Shown: in pieces, positions 28,001 through 43,000 of the stretch | Layout of the letters: every line of letters begins with the position of its first letter | Numbering within the stretch: the first letter of the stretch is position 1 | DNA from: Stichopus chloronotus | Lineage: Eukaryota > Echinodermata > Holothuroidea > Aspidochirotida > Stichopodidae | Direction: 5' to 3' | DNA length: 64,000 nt | Assembly (NCBI GenBank): GCA_021234535.1 | Contig: CM037845.1 | Location: forward strand, 4,988,501 to 5,052,500 | The notes under the pieces: generated by a model | Databases searched by the model: none | Told to the model about the DNA's origin: nothing | The model's input: the letters and a program-made list of their open reading frames with translations, nothing else | Position numbers and translations under genes: made by a program

Positions 28001-31000
28001 ACAGTTCCCCATACGCGGGGACCTCCGTGAGAATGTAACATGTTGTAATATCAGTGCTCGAAATTATGGATCTGTTGAATACATCGTATGCTATGTCAAC
28101 AGTTATACCGCGAACATATATATCGGTCATTTAAATAGGTGGGTGCACTATCTTTTCTATATGGAATGCCAATTTGGATGGATGTCATTGTAGTTCGTAT
28201 AATGTAGGAATGTGTGCATGCGTGGAATGTTATACAAAATGACGAGTTTAGGTCACATCATCCCAGGGGATCACCCTCCTAGCGATACATTTATTGTTTA
28301 AGGAAGTTGTTGCTCATGCTATTTCTAAAATTGTGCCTCAGTAGATGCTCTTACATGAGTCCGGCACCTACAGACCCAACAGCGGGATGTTCCTGCCTCC
28401 TTACACAGTTGAATGTTCCGGAGGGGGAATTTGCTCAACATCACAAAACGAATCAACATTTGTATTGAAAGCACTTGGTTAACATTATCATTCACTATGG
28501 TTCACGATTAGGAGCATAACGTAATATTTTTCGTGAAAAGATTTAAAAATAATAATAATAATACACACACACACACACATACGCGTTTTCGGCGCCTATC
28601 GGGGACGCAAGTTGTACGCATGCTAGCCGGGGACTTTAGTTCTAAGCGACTTTTCAATAATGTTTGCTCAGTAACATCATTTGTGGAGGCTGCCATCGTA
28701 CACTATCATCTGCAAAAGTGAGAAAAGCTTTGTTTTCTTGGTTCGGACCTGCGCATGCAATGTGGGGATAACACAATTTCTTTTTCTTTAACATGAAAGT
28801 GGGGATAAATTGCCACATCCCCAATTTTATTGTGAAAATAAACATGCTGTGTAACTAGAGATTTATGAAGTCTCGCATGGCTCAATGATAGTATCATTGC
28901 TCGGTGGTGAGGAGTGTAATGTGTTGTATCAAATCAGTTGCATAGTGTGGAATCTGCTAGTTAATTAACAAGGTATACATATTGTGTCTTCTAGTTGAAT
29001 ATGTATCCTAATGATGATGTCACATATCCATAATAAAAAAAAACGAAAAAAACAATAGAACGACTTCCGTGTTTACATATATTCTAATGTACAATTGGAC
29101 AACCTTGCTCATTTGTTTTTGTACCGATGCTAATGTCGAGTAGGTAAAGTGGGTGACATTTGAAGCAATGCGGAACTTTAGCTAATAGATTTTACGTTTG
29201 ATCCCTGTCTTGTTGCAGTAAGATTTAGTTTTCATCAATGAGTAATCGAATGTATTTCAATCTGGACTGACCTTGTGAAAGGATGCCAAACGTTGATCAA
29301 AAGTTGTTGAGTTGTCTGTCATCCCACATGAAGTTGTAACATATCTATGCCACACGTTTTCTCTACACTAATGTAGTTGCTTTGCACCATACAATGAGTA
29401 ACATTCAAAGTCTGGATTATGTGTGCCCTTTTGTTTAAGTACACACTTCATGTATTGCTTAATATGGCTACATTCCTTTTTTGTCAAAAACACTGCCAAC
29501 TTGATGTACAATAAGGACAACAGCAAACAGCTGGCTACATGATGCATGCACACAGAAGGGGTGGGGGTTCACATGGAAAGGTTTCATTTCCAACTTATAA
29601 TAACAAATTATTACATCTGTAACAAAGGCTAAAATCGAAAACAAATGTGAATTGACTTTCTTGAAATTATGTCTAAAATTCAAATATTTCATATCACCCT
29701 CCCATAAGGTACAATGTCTTCTATTTATGTTCATCTTAATCCATTAGAGCAGAATGCAGTACTGAACTTATTCAATCAAAATATGCAGGAAAAACATACA
29801 AACAATTGTGCCAAAACGTAAAGGGATAGGCCCCTGAAGAAGATTGATATGTCAGAAAAAGTAGGAACAATTATCTCCCTTCATTGGTAATAACCACATC
29901 TCGATTGCACGTTTTGGTTTAGAGGTTATGAATTTTTAAAGAAGTATTTGTTCCGAAATTGTGCCTTGCGTAATGTTGAACTTGTGATTTGTCACACAGG
30001 CAGAACTACGTGAAGATCCTTTGTATTTGTTTTATAATCTTGATTATCTTAAAAAAAAAAATCACAATAGTTTAATAGGGGTGTGACTCATTTCTGCAAT
30101 ATTGTAAGTAAAACTACAATCTACTCAATCTACATGTTCAACTGGTTAAATGAGGACTTCAATTTTAAAGGAAAACCAACTTATTTGCCACTGTTACATG
30201 GCATTTTCTTAAACCTTAAGTTGATGCAACCGGAAATCTTTTTTGACTAGAGGAGTCTTTCTTCAAACAACAATTGGATCTTAAAGGGGAATTTCGAGAA
30301 ACGAGTCAACTTTGCAAAAGATCGGTGAAGAACTCCGAAAGTCTGTAACATCCATATTCATCGAATCAAATATGAACTTTCAAAACTATCGCCTTTTCAA
30401 GGTGTGGGGAAGTGGGACTTCATATTTCATACAAAGCCACCGTGTGCTGTATGTATCATCAACCATCACTATACTCTTTTTTACTTAGCATTGCCCAATG
30501 AACGAACAGCATTGGAACCATAAACATTCGGTTATGTTTATTCATATAACGTCATCTCAGTCTTACGCTGTGATTGGTCATCGTATAGAGGAGGCTGTCT
30601 TGTCTTGCACATCATCCGTTTATTTTTTTGTGCCCGACAAATGTTAGAGTTCTCATTCAACAGTAATTAACGCACTAATTACCGTTTCTTCTACCTTCAA
30701 AACCTTTCCAACGTCTCTTTATTTCGGTGAACAATCAGTTTAGAAAAAAAAATCAACTAAAGGTGAATTTTCTCTGTCAAACCCTCTGATTTTCCCTTTA
30801 ACTTCGGAACAATATATAGACGTGGGGTTTGAAATTCTTGCTGTGGAAAATTGTTCTCTTCCATCGAAGAATCCCTTCAATTGTTACTTGAATATGTCTT
30901 TAAGACTGGTAGAATATTGAGGAAGCGAGGGGAGAAGAAATTTTATTTCATTACTAGCATATGCTGATACTGAGACCATTGTCAAACCTACTACATACAT

Positions 31001-34000
31001 TCTGAGTAATAAATTGCTCTTTTGACTGTCTGTTAAGCTTACTTCCTTCCTAGACATGTGTGTAAAGTCAAAGACATATTTTTTAATCGAACGCCTACCT
31101 CAGCCCATATATTTTAATTCAATATTTCAAGAAATACATGTAACAAAGCAAAAGTTAAAGACCAACACCATTGCCTCAACTGTTTTAAATGAACAAAGGA
31201 AAAACGAAAAACCTTGAACCAAGAAAGAAAAGAGTGCAGAAAGTTCGTTTCGATTTTGATATGCGCTAAATGTGTTAGAGCTGTTCCGATCTATAGATAG
31301 TCACTTTTCCTTTTTAATGAGTCGATTTCAAAAAGTGAAAAAAGTGGGTGTATTCAACTCTATATCACCTATCCATCAACGATCAATCTTTCTGTAATAA
31401 AATAACCTAACATAAACTTACGCTCAATTTAGAAGCAATCAAAATACGTTAAACATTATCAATCTCCTTCCCCTTCCACAAAATGTTTTATTCGCAATTA
31501 GTGTTGGTCTACTTTCAATTGTGAAGACATGGTTCCAAATTCTTGCACTTGGCTATTACTGCCTTTCAGGGCAGCTGTAGTGCAGCTATGTGGTGCTCTA
31601 AGTGATGATCAATTGCTGAAACTTCTGAGAGGTTCAAGGTGTTTTACTTTTTTCTTTTGTTTCTTCCTTGGGTGTTGCTGATTGATAGGTGTCATTGTAA
31701 TTGTCATCTTCATTGCAATACGCATCCGCTCTAGATGTAGTAAAAAGAGGAACACAAGAAGCAAATTATTGCAGAACGTGACAGCATTTTGCCTGCATAT
31801 TCATGCAAATGGATTATCCAAATATCCTTCTAGACATGTTCAATTACGACATGTTGCAGTTTTCCTGCTAAGTCAGAGGATTGTACCCTAGACTAGTGAT
31901 GAACTTCCTACAAAGCTAATCAGCACAAGTTAGGCAACAATATAAGCGTCATTAGTAAATGTGTGTCTCAAGAGTCAATGGTAATTGGCCACTCTCTTTT
32001 AGTCATAGTTCCACACGTTAGTCAGCAACATAGGGATATGTACCATATCTATACGGACACAGACAACAGTAATGTGAGCAAACTGATTTCAATATTAAAA
32101 TGGAATTGTGGCAGTGCCACACAAGTTGATTTCAGGTTCATTCATGTTTTTGAATAAATTTAATACAAAAGTTTGTAGTTTTGTTTACAAAATGAGTACT
32201 ACAATTTGATACAAAAATATTTTCTCATCTTCTCTGAGTGCATGATATTATTAATCCTCTCCCGACTGCTATCCCTCCCACTCCACACCAGCTCTACCTT
32301 TGCAGCCAATGTACAGTATAGCCCCTTCCCTGCAGACCTAAGAAAATGATTAAATTTTCGATATCACACACTATGATTATGCTGTTGCTAATTTCCCATA
32401 TCTAGAGTGGCAGTGCAGAGAACACAGAACACACAGTTGAAGTTGTAAACTGACAACGGAGATAAATCCTTACTACTTCACAGGAAACTGGGGATGTGTT
32501 ATGTTGACACAGACAACAGCGATGTGAGCAAACAGCTGTCACTGTGGTACCGTGGCAGTGCTACAATTTGATGCCAGCTCCACATTTGCAGCAAATGTAT
32601 GTATGCCCCCTTCCCTACCGACCTGCAAAAATGGTTAAACTCTTCACCTTTTGATATCACAAAATTATCATGCTATTTCTAATCTCCTATATCTAGCAAA
32701 GCAGTACCGAGAACACAGAACACACAGCTGAAGTTGTACACTGAAAATGGGGATAAATCCTTATCATTTCACAGGGAAGTGGGGATTTGTTATACCGTCT
32801 ATATGACACGTACGCACACAACAGTGATGCTGAGCAACCAGCTGCCACTGCCACACTGTTGCACCGTGGCAGTGCTACAGTTTGACGCCAGCCTCATATT
32901 CATATTTCGTTGTACTAAGTTTGCATTTTGTTGCATAATGGGTACCTTATTTGATGTAAGAGATGCCAAATATACCATACAAATGATCTTGTTATTTTTA
33001 ATCATACATCATTGTAATAAACTCATCTCGTATAGTTGTAAACAGAAAAAGAGTAGACAGAACATATGTACAATGAAAACAGGGATTCTTATTATTCGAC
33101 AGGGAAGGGCTGCATCATCTTTAATTGAAGACATAAACAATTTTGGGAGAATTTCCTTGTATCCACAACCAGGGTTGTGTTCCTGGATTCCACTTAGGGG
33201 CTTAAGCTCAAGGGGACCCTTTACCCTTCATTAATAGTAGTTTTAGTACTTTCATAACCTCTGGAAGCCTAGCCACCCATCATCCCCTGCAATTTTACAG
33301 CTTTAATACATATGCACAACAGTTTGTCTCCCCCCTTCCACCACCATTTGCTTGACTTAATTCCTTTCAACTTTTGAAATATTTGGTCAGCTCTAGCCTA
33401 ATCGGCCTATGTTAGGCTTATTTACAAAGAGAATGTGAGAAGAAGTTTATGGTTCACAATAAATTATTGTCATATGTAAGGGCTCTAATACCATTTATTG
33501 TCCCTGAAGTTATATGGAACATACGGCAACATTTATTGCTCGACCGCTAAATTGCTCAATTGCAGGATTCTAAAACCTACCACACACACAAATTAACGAC
33601 CAAGTTAGACATGCAGGCTAAGATAAACTATAATGGACTGTGAAATAATTAACTGTAAGCATAGATTTGGCCTTAACTTAGTCCTATGGCACTACGCAAT
33701 ACTCATATATCTCTAGTACTGTAATAAACTGATTCTGGGCGAAGTAAATATTTGTTTTAACATGGCACACTATCCACAATGGTTTAAGCCTATGCACTTT
33801 ATCGTAACCTAACACAGGGGTAGGCAGACATCAACACAGCCTTTTCTGCACATAAATCACAGAAGCATGAGAGCATTAAACATCTACTGCGTAATTTACA
33901 TACTTTAATATTTTTTTACGAAAGTCTATCAGGAATTTTTTTCATACATGACACATATGGAAACAAAAATCAATTTTAATCCGATTAAACAACTTAATGA

Positions 34001-37000
34001 TTAAATTAATCACATTAGTAATTTGATAATCACATTTATATAATTTGATTAATCAAGTTAATTAATTTAATTAGTCAAGTTCATAACTTGATTAAACAAA
34101 TCTATAATTTGATTAATCATATTTTATATAAATTTTAATTTTGTAATTAAAATTAATTAAAATTAACGTGACTCTAATGGGCTTTCGTACTTATTTACAA
34201 ACATGGCGCGAAAGAAAAACCTATCTTGATAATTGCTGTCGCTCGGACAATCCACACAGATGAATTTGCGAAATAAGCGCGGGAAGCGGGGAGTCACATT
34301 TGGATGTTGTGTAACAACCTTTCACTTTGTGTAACGAAATCGTAATTTGCAGCACTTACACATTTTTACACTCAAATGCGTTAAAAATCAGGTAACCGGG
34401 GAACGTGTCCGGATAGTTCCAAGAACAACAGGGGGTATTACTAGCACCGTGATTGGCAAGAATTTGGTACTCTTAAAATCGGGGATATCCCCGTTTCGCG
34501 GCGTAACCCCAGTTGACGGGTGTGTATCCTAACGAATATCCCCGGTAGGCGCCGAAAAAGCACACACACACACACACACACACACAAACTGAACTGTTTT
34601 GAAGCAAAAGTCGAAAGCTCATACCTATACTAGTTCTGTGAAAAGTTCGGCTACAACACTAGAATTGCACAGCATGCCTAATAAGAAGGAAGGGAAGAGC
34701 AACGATATGAGGGAGTCTGAGAGCCGTTTTTTTTTTATCCTCCAGACCTCCTTTGGCGAAAGTAGGGTAATTGTGAAGCATCATTCCCTGCTCTATCCTT
34801 TCAAAGGAAAATGATAAAAACAAACTGTTCAATATGTGTAAGAAGAATAAGTGTTTGCCCATTTTATCCTATCAAACGGTGAGATTTTTCAATGTGTGGG
34901 ATTTTTAAGAGGGGCCCACAGAGAATTACGTGCAGAACAGACCATGAATTATGAATTTTAGACAGTTGAGCCGATTCAGAGGCAATTGTCGTGTCCTTCG
35001 CACGCAGTGGTAGACAAAAATAAGGAGGAAAAAAAAATAAACGTGGCATATCTGATTAGCACACCTCTTACATGGTAGTCGCTCGACCCACCAGTGATAC
35101 GTGCCCGACCCACTAGCTGAGAGTTTACAACCCCCAGTTTACCAGTCCTTCCTGTTAGATAGCGAAATCTCTATGTTAAGTAAAGTTCAATTTCCTGTTA
35201 TAATAGCAATATCTAAAGGAAACTGCTGTAAAACATTAGACCAGTGATGACCAGTTTCTGTTCTCTATTGACATTTTTCCTCATTGGAAGTTGCTACCCC
35301 ACTTTATTTGGCAACATTTTCTGCGAAAATAGACGACTTTTTCGATCAGTCTCAGCTGCACTGTAGACGCCAATGAGTCTCCAACTGGAAGACAAAATGG
35401 TTAAAAACATCCCGAGCCTATACCACCTATCCGTTATCCCCCCGATATACACGCGTGATCGGCGTTCCATAAAATCGAACTGCAGACAAGTTCCCGTGGG
35501 ACCGATGTGCTAATCCGTGCGCTAATAGATGATCGATACCGCGTCAATCAAAACCGAGAATCCGTGACAGCACGAAAATCAAGAAAATAAATAAAACACA
35601 AAATTGACTTGTGATGGTCCTGCATGTATGGTGGGTGATAACGACAGAGTAAGGAATCACAGTTATCCGCCATGCACTATACGGAGAGAAAGCAAAAGAA
35701 AGAACAACTACTGTAAGAAGACAATACAATCAGAGAGTTGTAACCCCCTAATAGAAGGAACGGTTGGAAGACCATCGTAGATTTATTTTTGATGAACATA
35801 TTAAACCAATAATGGAAACAATTCTCAAATATTGTTGGGTTTTTAAATGTTTCTCATTTGTCGAATTTGCCACTTCTTATCCGACCTGAATACTTTTTTT
35901 TTCTTCAAATATGACAACCCTGTAGTATAGTCGCCTATGTTCCTCCAAATTCTTCTGTTTTTTGCCCATCCGTGACTATATTACATTGGTAGAGTTATTA
36001 AACATTCAAAAGTGAATTAAGCATTATAAAAACCATTTTTGTCAGAGATATCACTCTTTTTCACCTCGAAATTGACAGGAAAGAGTGTGAATAAAAGCAA
36101 CGGAATGTTAATTAAATTCTTATAGCCTTGTCTCCTGAAGAATCCACTAATTTTCGTATGAATCAGTACGTGTTCCTCATAGTCAATGCAAAAATAAAGA
36201 ATTTTCTCCATTTCTTTTCGTTTAATAATTCGACGCCATTACTGAATGATTTCTCTAGATAGATATAGCGCTATGGTCTTATGAAAGATCCAACATCAAA
36301 GGCGAAAGGCCGACCGTGATGCGAGAACGTGCTTTCAACCTGTAATATTGTTTCTTAACAATTCAGGAACGTAACAGGCTGTGTGATGGGCACCTTTATG
36401 AAATTAACGGCTTCTGTATATGTGAGTTCGTCGCGTGCGAGTGAAGGCAGCAGCGATGTAGGTAAAGAATCGTGCCGATCGCAGCAACTCAGCGATGCGT
36501 TACATTAGTGGTATGATAATAGTGTGGATGTCGTCGTATAGGTGTAATTGTACACCACGAAATAGAGAGTTAAAAATGAAAACAGTCTCGCGAATGATAA
36601 CAATTAATGATACAGTTACCTCTTTTTCATCGAAGTACAAAATGTATGATTAAATCAGAGAGAAAAGAAGCAAAAGAAAAATAGGCCTAAAAGCGAAAAC
36701 CCCAAAAAATAAATGGAAGGAGATTATGTAAGGAACGAGAAAATCGATCAGTCTCCTAAACTGCTGCTTTGACCTAAAAAGACAGGAAAGTAAAATCATT
36801 TCACAAGTTAAAAGTTCCAACAAAATTGTCGATTTGATAAATAATACTGAGCGTATGGTTCGTTCACTGCGTTTCATTATTGGTGCAGGGTTTGGTCAAT
36901 ATAGACTTGTTTTCGGTGATTTTAGAGTCACATTTTGTGAGAATATTTTCTGTTGCTCATTTGCGCTAGCTGATTGGTCACGCTTGATTTCTGTTCGCGA

Positions 37001-40000
37001 GTCCATGGATGGATTAAAATGAAGTCTGATGACAAGGAAGCTGAATGAAAAAAAAAAGAGTTTAATAACCCGTATGGTATTGTAAATTAAACTCGTACAA
37101 TTTCAGGGCTTATTAGTTTAACTGTGTATTGAAATAAATTAGTGTCTCTTACAACGGTGTATGAAGCCTGTGAGGATGGGACCGTTGGGATGTGAGATGG
37201 GGGGAGAGTGAAGGTCGGGGGGAGGGTGAAGGTCGGGTAGGGTGGGTGGTGGGGAAGGTAGGGTGGGCTAGAGGTGAAGACGATCAGTATTCCTATAATT
37301 CCCAGGGCGGTAAGCATTGATGACTTCCGTTCACTTTCATAAATACTGCACGCCATATATATGCTAGGTTAGACCGTAATAAGGCTCACATATATTTTAT
37401 TATTATAAACCTTTCCATTTGTAATGATCCTGGCAAATGATCCTGTGGTCATGAGCCATCAGTAAGTACAGAAAATTTGGGCATCAAGGGTCACATGTGG
37501 GCTATGAAATGGTCTAGAGGGTCCACCATTTTGCGAGTATGCCAAATGGTTATTCTCTTACAGATTGCTTAGTTAGGTTACGTCCCATTACCACTATTGA
37601 AGTGGTACCTGCAGGGTACTCAAGATTTTGGGGTCCGATGTCCAAATGGGCCATTTTAAGAAATCACGCAAAATGCCCCTTATCTTACAAATTGAACGGT
37701 ATTAAGTTGAAATTGTGTCACGATACTACTAAGTCAATTGTTTCGTCAGGTTGTTCAGATTAATTGGTCCCATATGGGCCATCTGGACCCTTTTATAAAA
37801 TCATGCAAAATGTTTCTTTTGTGCATAGAGTTTGCTTTACGATGTGGAAGGACTGTCAAAGAAGTATTGTGGTAGTGGAACCTTTTGCAGTGTTCAGCAT
37901 TTGTGGTTCCAACTTAAGAATGGGCCTTAAATCATCCATGGTAGTCCTTATTATTAATGCAAAGATATACCAATAACCAAACTGGCACTGCATCCATTGA
38001 GCTCGCAGACAAAAAAAAAATAGCCTGCAATATACTTTCCTTAACGCGCTATTGATGATGGCATTAATTACTTATATATCCCCATGCATGAAGCAAAACA
38101 CTGAACGGAAAAAAAAGACATCTTTATTCCCCTCTCCTGTTTTTTTTTTTTTTTCATTTGGCATCTGTGGACAATTTTAGCTTATTCGAGAGAGATAATG
38201 ATGACGATCTGTGTACATTGTCTTCGCTTTGATGAACAATTCGCACAAAGTGTTTGACTTGAATTCTCCAGAACAAGGAACGAAAAGGAGTGAGTGAGAA
38301 CACCGTGAGAACAGTGTGTCAAAATTCTCAGTAGCGGTGTGTCAAGTGTCAAGAATAAAAAAAGAGGCCAAACTGTCTTCATGGAACTTTAGACATCACG
38401 TTACAAGAGAATAGATGGTGGAGATGAGAGGGGGGGGGGGGGGCTGCTATGGGGGCAACTGGTTGGTTGGTTGGTTATCGGAATGTGGGTAGACAGCGTG
38501 GAGAGATATAAATCTCACTTTAATGACTACGTCGAATAAATGAGACTGACATGAGTTCAAAAATGCTCCTTTGCGACGGGGTGAAAATTGTATTTTTATT
38601 TCGCACTTTTCTCAGTTAATGTTCTCAGAGATTATTTTTTGGCCTCTTAGTGACACATTTCAGGGATCGTATTAATCCGTCAGTATCTATATTCTGCCAG
38701 ACATGCCATCAAGTTAACTTTTCGGAAGACAAAACAGACAGAATGCATAAAAAAGAAATACAACAATGTTGCAAATTCCGAGAGGTTATGAGGTCACTCT
38801 TTCTTTAAAATATGGTGAAAGGATGCATTTCCAGTTTGATCCCTTTGATCTCAATTCACTTTTGATCGCCGTTCATCCAGCTTTTGTTTACAATACAACA
38901 TGCAGTTCATACCTATTTGGAGAGTCTTAGTTACGATCCACAATACACAATAATATTTCAACAATAATAATTTGACAAATAATAATAACAATTGATCCAA
39001 ATATGCTACACATACTAAAATGATCATCTTTTATAATATCTTCACACTTGCTTTGCTCAGTCCTATAGTGTAATATTTTACTTACCCATTTAATTCTCTA
39101 ATTTGCTGGTGGCGTATGTCTGGCAAATGTTTGCAGGGTGTGAACCTCTGGGAAATAACTACGTCAAATGCTTCCAGCATTAATTTACTCTATGCCATAT
39201 TGCCAAGTTGAGCAAACTTGTTGGTTTACTACATAGAAGGCTAGTTTAATTTTGCTTCTTTTTCGAGTTTCCTTTGGAAAGCTTTTGTTTTCTTTTTCTT
39301 TTTGTTTTTGGTTCCTCTGCAGATAGGCTAAAAAGGTCGAATAACCAGGAAAAAGTCCTCGCTCCACTCGTCTCGCTTACCCTGAAACCTTTGTGCTTCC
39401 ATGCTTAAAGGCTTTAATATAAGTTCATGCATGGTGATAATTAATTAAAACATAGGCTACGTGAAGTTTCTTTTATAAAAATCTTTTCGAAACTACGGGT
39501 TAGGACCAAAACGGCCAAATCTAATATCTCGCCGTAGTTATTAATTGTAATTAAGATTGAAAGCCTCGTAACCAGGTTCTCCTTTAGTGAGTCACGTGTC
39601 ATTAATTAATTCTGAGCGAGTTTGCATGCTACATGCCAAACGAGACCTTTCCCGGAAACCAGTCACATTCTTCTCTCAGCCAGTGCTTTGCATCATGATG
39701 TTGTGACTATGGTAATCTACATCGTAGTGGTTATTCGCACCGCAAACTCCCCACATTTACCACAGGGACCAGTTGTGCTAAATAATTTTTGAGTTAATAA
39801 AATAAAACGGAAGTGGCTAGTCGCATGGATTGTCATGAGGCTGTTAGTGTAAGGGGTTAAAGGAGATAAGCAGTCGCCCGCTCTGGAGATTCAGGTAAAT
39901 CTTACAAATCTCCTCTTTTACATCTTTCAAGTATCTTCCAGGATAATTCAAACTATTATGTATTCAAACTAAACAAATGATTTGCTTAAATCTAGCAGTC

Positions 40001-43000
40001 CAGTCACAACTTTATTGTCACTGGATGTAATAGAACCATCCATGAATTAGGATAGGGGGACTATGTTAAAAAAAATTAGGGTGACTCCATTTTCTCTTTA
40101 AAGGCAATGGGTCCGTCCTTTGATTCATGATGGTTAGGCGATATATCTGTAAGTACATATCTGTATCTGTACATATCTGTAAGTATATATCTGAGTTTGC
40201 GGTTACGTGGCCTTGTAGTTAGATATTCGACGACCATATAGTAGGGTGGAGTCCGATGAACGTTTAACCAGACTACCATAAAAAATCCCTTCATTCTGCA
40301 TAATATCTTTATATATACTACCCCAACCCACACGCTCACACATGACCATACCACTACGTAAAGTTCGTTAACACGCCTAATATAAAAATAGCAAATTGCG
40401 CGCGCCGACGGTACGTTCCTTAACCCTAAGTCATTGACCCGTTGTATGTAACGCCATGGAGAAATCCCTTGGCTTATCATTCCAGCTCATTTTAAAAACT
40501 CGGTGTATTGATACATTAATTATTTTAATCCAGACGTGGTATGAGAGACAAATTTTTTTCCCTTTTCATTTTCGCACAAACAACTTTTTTTTTTAAATTC
40601 AGAGACTGATCCAAATATGAAACCACCTCAGTCGTTTCATCGGCGATGAATGGCGTACATAATAACCATTTGCAATCTCCCGGAAGTGTTGTTTATTCAC
40701 GATAAACGAGCAAATTAAAAGATAACATCAAAACAATAGGAATCAGTTTGTTCCGTTTGAAATACTGGGAGGACACTGGAGTTCGTAGCCTGCAACATTT
40801 TGCCCCCTTAGGCAAGACTGCTTCCAAAACGTCAACATGAATTCTGAAAGGAGGGTCGTCAGATCCGTCAAAAGTATGCCTGTAAGGGACCGACAGTAAA
40901 CGAGGCAGGTTGAGAAGTGGGTGGGTTGAAGAATGTATACGGATTTACATTAAAGGCAAAGTTATTCGAATAACTTAAGAAGTACATCAGCCACTTCAAG
41001 CCATTGAATACAGACGGTATTCTTACTTCCTAATATGCCATTGCTTTTGAGGTTCACTACTGCTGAAACCTGCTCAAAGATTACTCTGTTCATTACAGAG
41101 AACCAATGGATTACCATGAATGCCATATATTATATTCTTGTACCTTGTTTCCAAGTTAATATTAAAGGCCGTGTAACATGGCAGTGATATTTTGGAGTAT
41201 TGGGTGCATACGTCACTGGAAATATTAAAAGTAGTCACAGATTCCATCAAAATCCGTCAAAGATTAACCAGTTTACAGGAAAATTAGTATCTCACAGCTG
41301 TACAGGATGAATAAACACTGGCTAAGTATGCAAATTTGTGACAAGAGATGGACTCCTATGATATGTCTTATGTTAATCCTTTGTTTATGAAACCTTTATT
41401 TCAAGGACATTTGAGAATTTGATATGCCCAGAGGGTTTTATTTTGGAAGCATGTATTTTCTTCTTCAAAAATATCATATCACTTAGCCTACCAATGTGAA
41501 ACTCAGTAATTAAGATGCAAAATATGTAGGCATAACAAAAGAAATACTCCACGTCATCTGTTTTGCATTTTTCTCTTTGAAACTTTTTGAAATGTCATAT
41601 CTCAAAAACGGTAAAAGATATAAACAAAATTCCAGTGGATTTTTACTCAGGGCTTTACTTTGCAACTTCTGAATGAAGGGTGCTTATTTTTAGGTGCATT
41701 TCACACAACTTTCAACGAGCCATATTGAAATTAATATCGATACGTTTGGGAGGGCTTTGAAGGGTGCAACCACATGGTGATGTTTATAGTTAGCATAATT
41801 CTTGTTAATGTCATGTTTTACATCTAAGAGCTATGGAAAAAGTTCTGGATGTTTACCTGGATTGCACTGGTGGTGTGCATATGAAGTAGCACTAAGGTGA
41901 AAAGTGTCTGTGCACGAATTATCAAAAACAAAATTGATTAGAACTTTGATTTCTCACTCACTAATGTTAATTTGTATGTGAATCATGGAGATAATCTTAG
42001 TTTGGCCATTTGGTGTCAGTATGTGAAAGAATCTTGTCAGGATTGGAAAACTGAGGTGAATTTCACAAAACAACTCAATCTGCATGCCTCTCAAACATGG
42101 GCGAGATTTAGAAGGGCACAGAGTACACAGAATTAGAAGCAAAATATGCCACATCCAATTTTTGCGGCTTGCTAATTATCCTCCTTTTGGTGTATTAAAA
42201 CCTTTTGGACAGACATTGTGGCCCAGGAACGAGTGATAAGTGTAGAACGGGGTTCGAGATGTAGGTAGAGTGGAAATGGAATGAAGGTGAGGTACGGATT
42301 GTGGGCTGGGGGGGGGGGGGAGTCGTAGAAAAAGAAGACCTTACATCGCAAAAATCTTGACTTCACGAAAGTGACATCCAAAAAGAAAATAGTATGTGGG
42401 AATTCGTTGGGATACTTGTAGAGATAACCGGCAACAGATTATATGGCGACATACTGTCCATTTCATGCCTTTTCACTGTTTATTACTTGATAATTTTACT
42501 ACGGGTGATAACATTTTCCGTCAACAAGCGTAGTTACGAAATTATTAAAGATCATGCAAAAAATACATTACTGTCAAATTCACAGTCATTAAAAAAAACA
42601 TTAACGTCTTAGAAACAGGTATTGCCCCCTGGTGATTATTACAGAATAATATTCCCCCAAAACACATCAGTGAGGTCAAGAGTTTAACCATGGCATTAAA
42701 CGTTTAGTACAGCAACCGTGCCCCTACACGAAGAACGGAGCAAAACATATTTTTTTATTTTTTTGCGAAAGACAGTTAATTGTTACCCCTGCATGAACAA
42801 AATTATGTCAATTGTTCAAAGAAGAGAGCATCCCCCCACGGTGGTACGACGACGCATATCGACCTGTGGTGCATATTCTTGTTTATACAACAAAGAGCAA
42901 AGGGTGTAACTCAAGAGGATTTTTGCTGTGTTGAATCTTTCAAAACTGAACGCCTGCAGATTTATATGGGATGAGAGTTGTAGCTCACTTTGGCCATAAA

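Noticed and set aside
32734..33234. 166-residue plus-strand frame
   Set aside because: Lies across the diverged tandem repeat; homologous repeat units do not keep the frame, and the peptide resembles nothing known.
40076..40480. 134-residue minus-strand frame
   Set aside because: No recognisable domain, and part comes from a local tatctgta short repeat.
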